Below are positions 8,065 to 16,090 of a DNA stretch of 20,652 bases, piece after piece. The stretch covers positions 1 to 20,652 of the forward strand of contig NZ_DASWPE010000113.1 of NCBI RefSeq assembly GCF_036404135.1, written 5' to 3'. This stretch comes from Rhodopseudomonas_A sp036404135 (GTDB taxonomy: Bacteria > Pseudomonadota > Alphaproteobacteria > Rhizobiales > Xanthobacteraceae). The position numbers and the translations under genes were made by a program. The notes under the pieces were generated by a model. That model did not search any database. It was not told the DNA's origin and saw nothing but the letters and a program-made list of their open reading frames with translations. Within the stretch, counting starts at the first letter, position 1, and the number at the start of each line of letters is the position of its first letter.

Positions 8065-9159
8065 TCAAAACGTCAGCGCCGAGACAACCCGGACCTTCTC
8101 GGCCGGATCGAGCTTCTGCACGCCGAGCACCACCACCTTGGCGCCCTCGGCGACGCCGCCAGAGATCAGCACGTCGTGGGTTTCGTAAGCCTTGACCGCC
8201 ACCGGCTGCAGCGCGACCTGCCCCGCGTCATCGACGACGTAGAACGACGGCTGGGCGCCCTGGTTGAACAGCGCCGACAGCGGCAGCCTCGCGACGCGCT
8301 GGGTGGCCGGATCGGCCAGCGTCAGCGTCGCGGTCATGCCCAGCGCCACCTCGTCGCCGGCCTCGGGCAGCGAGAATTTCGCGAGGTAAGTGCGGGTCGC
8401 GGCGTCGGCGTTGGGCGCGATCTCGCGCAGCGTCGCGGTGTATGTCTTGTTCGGGTCCGACCACAGCGTGACGCTGGCGCGGCCGTCCTTGGCGCGACCG
8501 ATCAGGGTTTCCGGGATCGCCACCACGGCTTCCTTTTCGGCGAACCGCGCCACCCGGATCGCGGTCTGGCCCGCCGCCACCACTTGGCCGGCATCGATCA
8601 GCGTCGCGGTGACCACGCCGCGGGTATCGGCGACGAGCGTGGCGTAGGACAGGCTGTTGCGGGTGAGTTCGACCGAGCGTTCGGCGCGGTTGAGCCGGGC
8701 GCGGGCTTCGTCGGCGGAGGCCTTGGCCTGATCGAGCTGGGCGTCGGTGGCCCAGCCCTTGGCGCGCAGCTCCTTGGCACGATTTTCCGCCGCCGCGGCC
8801 TGCGCAAGCACGCCGGTGGCGGCGCGCAGCTCGGCTTCGGCCTGCTCGGCCTGCAGCTTGAGATCGACCTCGTCGAGCTGTGCCAGCGGCTGGCCGACCT
8901 CGACGCTCTGGCCGACCTCGACCAGCCGCTTGGCGATCTTGCCGGCGACCCTAAAGCCGATATCGGCCTCGATCCGCGGCCGGATCGTGCCGACGAAGGC
9001 GCGGTCCGGCGCCTCCTCGGCGTAATGCACGCTGGCCACCAGCACCGGGCGCGCCGGCGGCGCCTGTTTGGCTTCCTTCTGCCCGCAACCGGCGAGCAGC
9101 AGGGCCAAACCCAGCGTCGCGACGGCCAGGACGGGGCGTGGGGGCAAATTCAGCGACAT
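8065..9159 (-). CDS. RND efflux periplasmic adaptor subunit (membrane fusion lipoprotein)
   Basis: A 364-residue adaptor that would bridge the RND pump to an outer-membrane channel. The start is ATG 9159, with AAGGAG five bases upstream. From there the N-terminus is a lipoprotein signal with lipobox LAGC and cysteine at residue 25. Then follow the barrel-lipoyl entry (VGTIRPRIEADIGFRVAGKI), a long alanine/glutamate-rich helical hairpin (about residues 95-170) and the beta-barrel domain (RTYLAKFSLPEAGDEVALGMTATLTL). It ends 14 bases before the RND start, which is the standard adaptor-pump pairing. An in-frame TTG at 9216 would put the start inside the operator and spoil the signal peptide, so I rejected it. 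Confidence 0.93.
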   Translation of the reverse strand: MSLNLPPRPVLAVATLGLALLLAGCGQKEAKQAPPARPVLVASVHYAEEAPDRAFVGTIRPRIEADIGFRVAGKIAKRLVEVGQSVEVGQPLAQLDEVDLKLQAEQAEAELRAATGVLAQAAAAENRAKELRAKGWATDAQLDQAKASADEARARLNRAERSVELTRNSLSYATLVADTRGVVTATLIDAGQVVAAGQTAIRVARFAEKEAVVAIPETLIGRAKDGRASVTLWSDPNKTYTATLREIAPNADAATRTYLAKFSLPEAGDEVALGMTATLTLADPATQRVARLPLSALFNQGAQPSFYVVDDAGQVALQPVAVKAYETHDVLISGGVAEGAKVVVLGVQKLDPAEKVRVVSALTF

Positions 9160-9203
9160 CGTGGCTCCTTGAGCAGACAGCCGCCGAACTGTGAATTTAT
9201 GAG

Positions 9204-9225
9204 TGACGAATGTCAATATTCGTCA
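9204..9225 (-). promoter_or_regulatory. Palindromic operator overlapping the efflux operon promoter
   Basis: A perfect inverted repeat TGACGAAT-N6-ATTCGTCA lies 45 bases upstream of the adaptor ATG. On the minus strand its centre reads TTGACA (9216-9211), a consensus -35 hexamer; the -10 about 15-16 bases downstream (TTCACA/TCACAG) is weak. Repressor binding here would block RNA polymerase. The operon encodes its own TetR protein, so this is the likely TetR site. The palindrome is seen directly; the regulator pairing is inferred. Confidence 0.7.
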
Positions 9226-9330
9226 GTGATCAGAATGTCGCAAGACGGAATGCGCTGCGCGCAGAACTTGCAGCCCCGCGCAGAGGCGTGCGGCAAGCTG
9301 TAGGGACGCTTTCGGCAAGTCTGATGGCGG

Positions 9331-12000
9331 TTAGCTAGGACGTCCGCCGCCGTCCGGCCTCTGCTTCAGCGCGGCGGCGTCCCGCAGCTCGCGCTTAGCC
9401 TCCTGCAGCGCCACGTCGAGCTGCCGCCCCAATTCGTGCAGCGCCCGCGCGGAAATCTGCTCGGCGCGCCGTTCGATGGTGCGAGCGATATTGGCGATGT
9501 CCTCGAAGCCGAGAAACTTGGCGCCGCTCTTCAAGGAATGTGCCTCGATGCCGATTTCGCGGCGGTCGCCGCCCTCGTCGAACCGCCGGATCAGCTCCAG
9601 CCGCCGCTCGGTCTCGCTGACGAACATCGTGGTCATGGTCAGCACCTGATCCTGCCCGAGTTCCTCGACCAGTTGCGCCAGGCTGATCTGCGGCGGCATC
9701 GGCGGCTCGAGCCCGGCATTGGCATGATCGGCCTGCAGCGCGCGCATCGGCTTGGTGCCGCCGCGGATCGCCCGCAGCACCGCGGCGACCAGCGCCGGCT
9801 TGCGCAACGGCTTGGCAATGAAATCGGTCATGCCGGCGTCGCGGCAATGCTCGACGTCCTCGGCAAAGGCATTGGCGGTCAGCGCGATGATCGGCAGCGC
9901 CGCCGCGGCGCCGCCTTGGGCGCGGATCGTGCGGGTCGCGGTGAGACCGTCCATCACCGGCATCCGCACGTCCATCAGCACCAGATCGTAGTCGGCCTCC
10001 GCCACCGCCTGCACCGCGTCGGCGCCGTCCGGCACGATCTTGGTATCGGCGGCGAATTCCTGCAGCATCTTGCTGACCACCATCTGGTTGGTCTTGTCGT
10101 CCTCGGCGATCAGGATGCGCAGCGGCCGCCCCAGCATCGCGATCCGCAGCCGCAAATCGTCGGCGCCGACGCGGTCGAGCCGCCGGTCCGCCACCGCCAC
10201 GTCGCTGATCGGCAGGCTCAGGCTGAAACGAAACGTGCTGCCGGAGCCCTGGATCGAACTGACGCCGATCTCGCCGCCCATCTGTTCGACGATCCGCCGG
10301 CTGATCGCCAGCCCCAAGCCGGTGCCGCCGAAGCGGCGGTTGATCGAGACATCGGCCTGGGCGAAATTGCTGAACAATTGCCCGACGCGGTCGGCGGCGA
10401 TGCCGATCCCGGTGTCGACGACCCGCCATTCCACCACCGCGCGGCCATCGGCCCGCGAGACGCAGTCGGCGGCGATGGTCACCCGACCGCGATCGGTGAA
10501 TTTGACCGCGTTGGAGGCGAGGTTGAGCAGCACCTGACGGATCCGCGCGACGTCGCCGTGCAATCCCTTGGGCAGCCCGGCGTCGATCGCAAGCTCGATC
10601 TCCAAACCCTTGGCCCTGGCGCTGGAGCCGACCACCGCGGTCACCGCCTCGACCAGCGCGGCGGGCGAAAAATCCAGCGTCTCGAACTGAAACCGGCCGG
10701 CCTCCAGTTTGGAGAGATCGAGAATGTCGTTGAGGATGCGCTGCAGATTGTCGCCGGATTCCCGGATGGTCTGCACCGCGTGATGCTGTTCGGGGTCGAG
10801 ATCGGTTTCCAGCAGCATGTTGGCGAGCCCGAGCACGCCGTTCATCGGGGTGCGGATCTCATGGCTCATTATCGCCAGGAATTCCGACTTGGCGCGGTTC
10901 TCCGCCTCGGCGCGCTCCGCCCGCCAGCGCTCGGTGACGTCGCGGCCGACCCCGCGATAGCCGGCAAATTTTCCGTTGTGGTCGAAGGTCGGCTTGGCGG
11001 AGACCGACCACATGCGCGGTTGTCCGCCCGCCATGATGTGAACCACGACGTCGGCGACCGGCTCGCGGCGGTCCATCAGCGCAGCGATGCTGGCGACCGC
11101 GGCCCGCTCGCAGGGGCACAGCAATTCCAAAACGTCGGCCAGCGCCGCGCCGCGCAGCAGCGACAGCGGCAATTGCGCGGCCTCGACGAACCGCTCCGGA
11201 ATTTCCACCAGCCGGCCATCGGCATCGGTCTGCCACAGCCAGTCGCTGGCATTGGCCTGATAGTCCTTCAACAGCAGCGAGATGATTTCGGTCTGGTGCT
11301 CGAGCTGCAGCTTGGCGCGCAGATTCTCCATGAACAGATGGCCGTGCGCCACCAGGTTGCGCGACAGGAAGATGGCATAGAGCAGCAGGAACACCGCGGT
11401 GATGGTGTAGCTCTCGCCCTCGCAGCGAAACAGCGCCACCGCCGAGGCCAACACCATGGTCCAGGTATAGGCGAGGCCGGCGCGCGGCACCGTCGACAGG
11501 CAGAACGCGCCGCCGGAAATCATCCCGGCGACCAGGCAGGCGATGATCAGCTGATATTCCGGCCGCGCGATCGGAAACAGCGCCAGCGGCACCGCGCCCC
11601 ACACCGCGCCGAGCAGGCAGGCGTGCAATACCAGCCGGGAAATGCCGCGCGGCGAGGCTTCGGTTCGCGGCTGGCTGCGGACCCGGGCCCACGACCGCAT
11701 CGCCAGCGTGGCGATGACCGCGATCAGCGTCATCCAGCCGACCAGAAACGCGTAGGAGGCAGCGCTCCAGAACACCAGCACGACCAGCACCGCGTTGGCG
11801 ATGTTGATGGTCATGGTGAGCGGCGTCAGCCGCGTCACGCTGTCGATCTGCGCCGCGCGGATGCGGCGCATTTCATGTTCGCTGGGTTCGTCAAGCACCG
11901 CCGGTTCGGCGCCGGCGCTGATCATCGAGCGGCCGAGCGCGGCCAGCCAGCGGCTGCCGCGCGACCAGTCCAATGCCATTGCCTTGCCGGATCCGGCCAT
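9331..12000 (-). CDS. Membrane hybrid sensor histidine kinase (PAS-HisKA-HATPase-REC-HPt)
   Basis: An 889-residue multistep phosphorelay kinase. About six hydrophobic segments fill residues 60-250 (a MASE-like sensor). They are followed by a PAS domain (DWLWQTDADGRLVEIPERF to GVGRDVTERWRAE), HisKA with phospho-acceptor H380 in SHEIRTPMNGV, an ATPase domain (N-box LLNLASNAVKF, DTGIGI, GGTGLGLAIS), a receiver with D677 in LVLMDVRMP, and a C-terminal HPt with H821 in EAHSLKSGAKFLG. All phosphotransfer residues are intact. I chose ATG 12000, preceded by AGAGG; the frame stays open to 12204, but that extension lacks membrane or domain character. No DNA-binding response regulator lies nearby, so the output partner is elsewhere. 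The efflux operon follows on the same strand but has its own promoter. Confidence 0.92.
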   Translation of the reverse strand: MAGSGKAMALDWSRGSRWLAALGRSMISAGAEPAVLDEPSEHEMRRIRAAQIDSVTRLTPLTMTINIANAVLVVLVFWSAASYAFLVGWMTLIAVIATLAMRSWARVRSQPRTEASPRGISRLVLHACLLGAVWGAVPLALFPIARPEYQLIIACLVAGMISGGAFCLSTVPRAGLAYTWTMVLASAVALFRCEGESYTITAVFLLLYAIFLSRNLVAHGHLFMENLRAKLQLEHQTEIISLLLKDYQANASDWLWQTDADGRLVEIPERFVEAAQLPLSLLRGAALADVLELLCPCERAAVASIAALMDRREPVADVVVHIMAGGQPRMWSVSAKPTFDHNGKFAGYRGVGRDVTERWRAERAEAENRAKSEFLAIMSHEIRTPMNGVLGLANMLLETDLDPEQHHAVQTIRESGDNLQRILNDILDLSKLEAGRFQFETLDFSPAALVEAVTAVVGSSARAKGLEIELAIDAGLPKGLHGDVARIRQVLLNLASNAVKFTDRGRVTIAADCVSRADGRAVVEWRVVDTGIGIAADRVGQLFSNFAQADVSINRRFGGTGLGLAISRRIVEQMGGEIGVSSIQGSGSTFRFSLSLPISDVAVADRRLDRVGADDLRLRIAMLGRPLRILIAEDDKTNQMVVSKMLQEFAADTKIVPDGADAVQAVAEADYDLVLMDVRMPVMDGLTATRTIRAQGGAAAALPIIALTANAFAEDVEHCRDAGMTDFIAKPLRKPALVAAVLRAIRGGTKPMRALQADHANAGLEPPMPPQISLAQLVEELGQDQVLTMTTMFVSETERRLELIRRFDEGGDRREIGIEAHSLKSGAKFLGFEDIANIARTIERRAEQISARALHELGRQLDVALQEAKRELRDAAALKQRPDGGGRPS

Positions 12001-12033
12001 CGTGCCGTGCCTCTTGCCACTGCGTTGGAGGAG

Positions 12034-12050
12034 GTCTTCGCGCGGAAGAC
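12034..12050 (-). repeat. Inverted repeat in the leader of the hybrid kinase gene
   Basis: GTCTTC-GCGCG-GAAGAC forms a perfect 6-bp stem, and flanking AGG/CCT can extend it with a bulge. It lies 34-50 bases upstream of the kinase ATG and could fold in the mRNA leader or bind a regulator. The rest of the 224-base gap 12001-12224 shows nothing I can assign. Confidence 0.35.
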
Positions 12051-12224
12051 ACCTCTTGTGTTGGCCAGGCGCGCCTGCGGTTTCGTTAATTTCCGGGCCC
12101 GCAGAGTCCCTAACGCCGAGCTTAACACCGCTTTCGCGCGAACCGCGAGCTAAGCAAGCGGGCGGGCGGTTCACAAGCGATAAACGCGAGCCGTAAAATG
12201 CCACCTAAGTCCGCGCCGCTGCCG

Positions 12225-12773
12225 CTACGCCTCAGGATCGCTGGGGTCGCCCGGATCGCGGTGAATCGGGTCGACCCACAACACGGTTTCCGGCTTCTCC
12301 ACCGGCTCGATGTCGAGGTTGATCGCGATCGCCTCACCGTCGCTGCGCACCAGCACGCATTCCAGCACCTGGTCGGACAGTGCGTTGATTTCCTGATGCG
12401 GCACGTATGGCGGAATGAAAATGAAATCGCCGGGCTCGGCTTCGGCGGTGAATTGCAGCCGCTCACCCCAGCGCATCCGAGCCTTGCCGCGTACTACATA
12501 GATGACACTTTCAAGATGGCCGTGATGATGCGCGCCGGTCTTGGCGTCGGGCTTGATCGTCACCGTGCCGGCCCATAATTTCTGCGCGCCGACCCGGGCG
12601 AAATTGATCGCGGCCTTGCGATCCATTCCCGCGGTCGACGGCACGTTGGAATCCAGTTGGTTGCCTGGCACCACGCGGACGCCGTCGCGTTTCCATTTCT
12701 CGTCCTGGGAATGAACGTCGGGGGAACGAACCTCATGGGAATGAGCGTGATCCTGGAACTTATTCGTCGTCAT
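12225..12773 (-). CDS. Cupin domain-containing protein
   Basis: A 182-residue single-domain cupin. Both cupin motifs are present: motif 1 GAHHHGHLESVIYVVRG, with likely metal ligands H82/H84/H86 and E88, and motif 2 GDFIFIPPYVPHQEIN with H126. The first ~30 residues are histidine-rich and hydrophilic (DHAHSHEVRSPDVHSQDE). The ATG at 12773 has GAGGA six bases upstream; the frame continues to 13055 but would run antisense through csbD, so the shorter form is right. Cupins of this kind bind a divalent metal and may be enzymes or small-molecule binders; nothing here fixes the substrate. It is transcribed away from csbD, with a 157-base gap between them. Confidence 0.88.
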   Translation of the reverse strand: MTTNKFQDHAHSHEVRSPDVHSQDEKWKRDGVRVVPGNQLDSNVPSTAGMDRKAAINFARVGAQKLWAGTVTIKPDAKTGAHHHGHLESVIYVVRGKARMRWGERLQFTAEAEPGDFIFIPPYVPHQEINALSDQVLECVLVRSDGEAIAINLDIEPVEKPETVLWVDPIHRDPGDPSDPEA

Positions 12774-12865
12774 TGGATGTCCTCGGTCATTATTTGTGAC
12801 TCCCGCACCGGCGGCTGGTCGGTGCCGTGGTTGTGACGTTGTGCGTATCGCGCCGTGCAATCCCT

Positions 12866-12891
12866 GGGAACGATTCGTCGCCCCAACCATT
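12866..12891 (+). promoter_or_regulatory. Candidate EcfG (general stress sigma) promoter for csbD
   Basis: GGGAAC (12866-12871), then 16 bases, then CATT (12888-12891), 40 bases before the csbD ATG. The alphaproteobacterial EcfG consensus is GGAAC-N16-18-cGTT, so the -35 is exact and the -10 has one mismatch. CsbD proteins belong to general stress regulons, which supports the call. The gap 12774-12930 contains no other clear element. Confidence 0.5.
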
Positions 12892-12930
12892 GTCTCCGCG
12901 AAGATTAACCAACACGAAGGAGTATTTCTC

Positions 12931-13146
12931 ATGGGTAGCACGACCGACAAGATCAAGGGCGCCGCCAACGAAGCCATCGGCAAGGCCAAGCAGGGTATCG
13001 GCGAGGCCGTCGGCAACGAACGTCTGCAGGGCGAAGGCGCGCTGCAGGAAGCCAAGGGCCATGGTCAGAAGGCCGTCGGCGACGCCAAGGAAGCCGTCAA
13101 GGACGCTGCCGACAAGGGCGCGTCGTTCGTCAACAAGAAGTTCTGA
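12931..13146 (+). CDS. CsbD family stress-response protein
   Basis: A 71-residue hydrophilic, lysine- and alanine-rich protein with the CsbD pattern: an N-terminal STTDKIKGAANEAIGKAKQG, the repeated G-K-A-x-G-x-A-K/E periodicity and a C-terminal SFVNKKF. CsbD-like proteins accumulate as general stress proteins in many bacteria; their molecular action is not known. GAAGGAG lies ten bases before the ATG, a strong ribosome-binding site. It is a single-gene unit with an EcfG-like promoter upstream and a hairpin terminator immediately downstream. Confidence 0.92.
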   Translation: MGSTTDKIKGAANEAIGKAKQGIGEAVGNERLQGEGALQEAKGHGQKAVGDAKEAVKDAADKGASFVNKKF

Positions 13147-13168
13147 TCACTCGTTCAGTGCAATGCAG

Positions 13169-13191
13169 GACCGGCCATCTGGCCGGTCTTT
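13169..13191 (+). terminator. Hairpin terminator after csbD
   Basis: A perfect 8-bp stem GACCGGCC-ATCT-GGCCGGTC followed by TTT, beginning 22 bases after the csbD stop. The T-run is short, but the stem is strong and the position fits an intrinsic terminator in the plus direction. Confidence 0.75.
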
Positions 13192-13239
13192 GCATGTCTG
13201 GAGATGCATGTCGTGAACATCCATGTTCATGATCCACAT

Positions 13240-13292
13240 CGGAAGACGACAATGGCCCGGAAAATGACATGGCTCGGAAGATGACAATGGCG
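13240..13292. repeat. Three imperfect tandem repeats of 17-18 bp
   Basis: Units CGGAAGACGACAATGGCC (13240-13257), CGGAAAATGACATGGCT (13258-13274) and CGGAAGATGACAATGGCG (13275-13292) follow one another in the csbD-dehydrogenase gap. Just before them TGAACAT-CC-ATGTTCA (13214-13229) is a perfect inverted repeat. No function can be assigned. Confidence 0.7.
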
Positions 13293-13327
13293 TGACGCTG
13301 TTGGCTGCTACGTGATCGGCCCTGCTA

Positions 13328-14308
13328 TCAGCGGCTGTTGGCGAGCACCTCGGGATTGACGACGTTGATCGGGGCGCCGGCCTGATAGGCGACGATCTGA
13401 TCGAAAATATCGGCGAATTGCAGTTCGTATTCATCGCGGGTGACGTAGCCGATATGCGGCGTCGCGACGACGTTATGCATCGCCAATAACGGGTCGTTGC
13501 GATCGCGCAGCGGTTCGGTTTCGAACACATCGACCGCCGCCATGCCCGGCAGCCCGGCGCGCAGCGCCTCGACCAGCGCGCCTTGTTCGATCAGTCCGGC
13601 GCGGCTGGTGTTGACCAGCAGCGCGCTGGGTTTCATCCGCGCCAGATCTGCAGCGGTGACAATGCCGCGCGTCGCCTCGACCAAGCGCATGTGCAGCGAC
13701 ACCACGTCGCAGCGCTCGAACAGTTCGTCCTTGCTGCCGGCGATGCCATAGCCCTCGGCGCGGGCCTGGGCGAGATTCGGCTCGCGCGCCCACACCAGCA
13801 CCTGCATGCCGAAGGCGCGGCCGTAGCCGGCGACCACGGCGCCGATCCGGCCATAGCCGTAGATGCCGAGCATCTTGTCGCGCAGCGTCGCGCCTATGCC
13901 GATCTGCCATTGCCCGGCCCGCAGCGCTGCCATCTGCTGCGGAATCTGCCGCATCGCCGCCAGCACCAGTCCCCAGGTCAATTCCGCCGCGGCATAGGAC
14001 GGCGCGCCGGCGTGCATGTTCGACGACACCACGATGCCGAGCCGGGTGCAGGCGGCGATGTCGAGATGCGGATAGACGCTACGCTGGCTGATCAGCTTCA
14101 GCTTCGGCAGGCGCTGCAACAGCGGCTCGCGGATCTGCGTGCGCTCGCGGATCAGCACCAGCGCCTCGGTGTCGCGCAGCCGCTCCGCCAGCGCGTCGAC
14201 GTCCTGAACGTGATCGTTCCACACCGTGACGTCGTGGCCTTGGAGCTTCTCGAAGCAATCGAGGCCGCGCAGCGTGTCGAAGTAATCGTCGAGGATGGTA
14301 ACCCGCAT
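13328..14308 (-). CDS. D-2-hydroxyacid dehydrogenase family protein
   Basis: A 326-residue NAD(P)-dependent oxidoreductase of the D-isomer-specific 2-hydroxyacid dehydrogenase family, which interconverts 2-oxo acids and D-2-hydroxy acids. The Rossmann motif is GYGRIG (151-156). The catalytic triad is R236 (NTSRAG), E265 (DVFETEP) and H285 (TPHIGY), with spacing matching phosphoglycerate dehydrogenase. It lacks a C-terminal ACT domain, so it is not a classical serine-pathway SerA. The ATG at 14308 has a GGAGGGAAGG ribosome-binding site. It begins 30 bases after the gamma-glutamyltransferase stop on the same strand, so they probably share a transcript. The substrate is not evident. Confidence 0.9.
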   Translation of the reverse strand: MRVTILDDYFDTLRGLDCFEKLQGHDVTVWNDHVQDVDALAERLRDTEALVLIRERTQIREPLLQRLPKLKLISQRSVYPHLDIAACTRLGIVVSSNMHAGAPSYAAAELTWGLVLAAMRQIPQQMAALRAGQWQIGIGATLRDKMLGIYGYGRIGAVVAGYGRAFGMQVLVWAREPNLAQARAEGYGIAGSKDELFERCDVVSLHMRLVEATRGIVTAADLARMKPSALLVNTSRAGLIEQGALVEALRAGLPGMAAVDVFETEPLRDRNDPLLAMHNVVATPHIGYVTRDEYELQFADIFDQIVAYQAGAPINVVNPEVLANSR

Positions 14309-14338
14309 GTCGCCTTCCCTCCGCCGACGGCAGCCGCC

Positions 14339-15925
14339 TCAATATCCCAGCGCGCAGCCGTCCTTGCGCGGATCGGAGCCGCCGGTCAGCGTGCCCTTGT
14401 CCCAATCGATCCAGACACCCTGGCCGCCGCCATGCGGCACCGACAGCCCGGCGACCTGGTGGCCGATGCCGCGCAGGCCTTCGACCACATCGGCCGGCAC
14501 GCCGTATTCCAACTGATACACGCCCTCGTAATGCAGCCCCCGCGGCAGGTCGATCGCCTCCTGCACGTCGAGCCCGAAGTCGAGCATGTTGGTCAGCACA
14601 TGGACCTGCCCGACCGGCTGATATTGCCCGCCCATCACGCCGAACGACAACCTGGCGCGACCGTTTTCCGTCGCAAGGCTCGGGATGATGGTGTGCAGCG
14701 GCCGCTTGCCGGGCGCGATGCAGTTCGGATGGCCGGGCTGCACGCGGAAGCCGGCGCCGCGGTTCTGCAGCAGGATTCCGGTCTTGTCGGAGACGATCGC
14801 CGAGCCGAACGAATGCGCGATCGAATTGATGAACGAGCAGACGTTGCGGTCCTGATCGACCACGGTGATGTACACCGTCGAGGGATTCATCGGCGGCGAG
14901 ACTTTCGGCAGATCCAACAGCCGGTCCATTTTGATCTGGCTGCCATATTCGGCGGCGAATTCGCGCGACAGAATCCGGATCACGTCGACGTCGACATGGC
15001 CGGGATCGCCGATATGCTGCTCGCGCATCAGATAGGCGATCCGCGCCGCTTCGGCTTCGAGATGAAACCGCTCGACGCTGAGCGGCGCATATTTGGTGAG
15101 ATCGAACAGGCTGAGCACGTTCAGCATCACCAGCATGGTGATGCCGGGACCGTTCGGCGGGCATTGCCAGACGTCGCGGCCCTTGTAATTGGTGCTGATC
15201 GGCGTGGTGGTCTCGGTCGAATGAGCGGCGAAATCCTCCAGCGTATGCAGCCCGCCGAGCCCGCGCAGCGTCGCCACCATGTCTTCGGCCACCGCGCCCT
15301 GGTAGAAGCCGTCGGGGCCGAGCCTGGCGATCAGCCGCAGCGTCTGCGCCAATTCCGGCTGCCGGATCACGTCGCCGGTCGCGGCGGGCTCGCCATGCGG
15401 CAGCAGATAGCGCGGCGTATTGACGCCCTTCTTCAGCTTTTCAAAGCCGTTGTTCCAGTCGAAGGCGATCCGCGGCGCCACCACATAGCCTTCGTCCGCC
15501 GCCTTGATCGCCGGCTGCAGCAATCGGTCGAACCCGAACCGGCCGTGATCGCGCAGGATGGTCGCCCAGGCGTCGACCGCGCCGGGAATGGTGACGGCAT
15601 GTGCGGAGGTCAGCGGCACGGCGTTGATGCCGCGCTCGAGAAACCATTCGGCGTGCGCGGCCTGCGGCGCCCGGCCGGAGCCGTTATAGGACACGATCGG
15701 GCCTTCACCGCGCGGCTGATACAGCGCGAAGCAGTCGCCGCCGATGCCGGTGGATTGCGGCTCGATCACCGCCAACAGCGCGCTGGCCGCGATCGCTGCG
15801 TCCGCCGCGCTTCCGCCGGCGCGCAGCGTTTCGATCGCCGCCAAGGAGGCCTGCGGATGCGAGGTCGCCACCATGGCGTTGCGGGCATGCACCGTGGAGC
15901 GGCCGGCGAACTGGAAATTCCTCAT
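14339..15925 (-). CDS. Gamma-glutamyltransferase family protein (Ntn hydrolase)
   Basis: A 528-residue precursor of the gamma-glutamyltranspeptidase fold. Members self-cleave and use the new N-terminal threonine to transfer or hydrolyse gamma-glutamyl or related acyl groups. The cleavage threonine is T350 in NPSTVYITVVDQDRN, aligning with T391 of E. coli GGT; the glycine-rich MGGQYQPVGQVHVL stretch is present. There is no signal peptide (MRNFQFAGRSTVHARN), unlike the periplasmic E. coli enzyme, so it is probably cytoplasmic and could act as an acylase rather than a true transpeptidase. I prefer ATG 15925 to the frame's earlier start at 15955 because it matches the usual family N-terminus. The downstream dehydrogenase gene follows after 30 bases. 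Confidence 0.9.
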   Translation of the reverse strand: MRNFQFAGRSTVHARNAMVATSHPQASLAAIETLRAGGSAADAAIAASALLAVIEPQSTGIGGDCFALYQPRGEGPIVSYNGSGRAPQAAHAEWFLERGINAVPLTSAHAVTIPGAVDAWATILRDHGRFGFDRLLQPAIKAADEGYVVAPRIAFDWNNGFEKLKKGVNTPRYLLPHGEPAATGDVIRQPELAQTLRLIARLGPDGFYQGAVAEDMVATLRGLGGLHTLEDFAAHSTETTTPISTNYKGRDVWQCPPNGPGITMLVMLNVLSLFDLTKYAPLSVERFHLEAEAARIAYLMREQHIGDPGHVDVDVIRILSREFAAEYGSQIKMDRLLDLPKVSPPMNPSTVYITVVDQDRNVCSFINSIAHSFGSAIVSDKTGILLQNRGAGFRVQPGHPNCIAPGKRPLHTIIPSLATENGRARLSFGVMGGQYQPVGQVHVLTNMLDFGLDVQEAIDLPRGLHYEGVYQLEYGVPADVVEGLRGIGHQVAGLSVPHGGGQGVWIDWDKGTLTGGSDPRKDGCALGY

Positions 15926-16090
15926 TCCTGAACTCTTTTCTTGTTGGCGGCGCACGGCCGGCGGCGGCCTTCATGCCATATCCTGCGACATCAGGGCAAA
16001 TGCGCGCGCCGTGTGCAGCGAGGACATGGGTTTCGCACGCAGCGCGGCGCTGCTACAGCAGCAGCGTTTCACCGACGACAGAGAGCTGCG

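Noticed and set aside
9160..9216. Earlier start for the efflux adaptor at 9216
   Set aside because: It would begin inside the operator/-35 region and bury the lipoprotein signal; ATG 9159 has AAGGAG at ideal spacing.
12001..12204. N-terminal extension of the hybrid kinase to 12204
   Set aside because: The extension has no domain or membrane character, and ATG 12000 has its own ribosome-binding site.
12774..13055. Extension of the cupin frame to 13055
   Set aside because: It would be read antisense through csbD and gives a non-protein-like N-terminus; ATG 12773 has a good ribosome-binding site.
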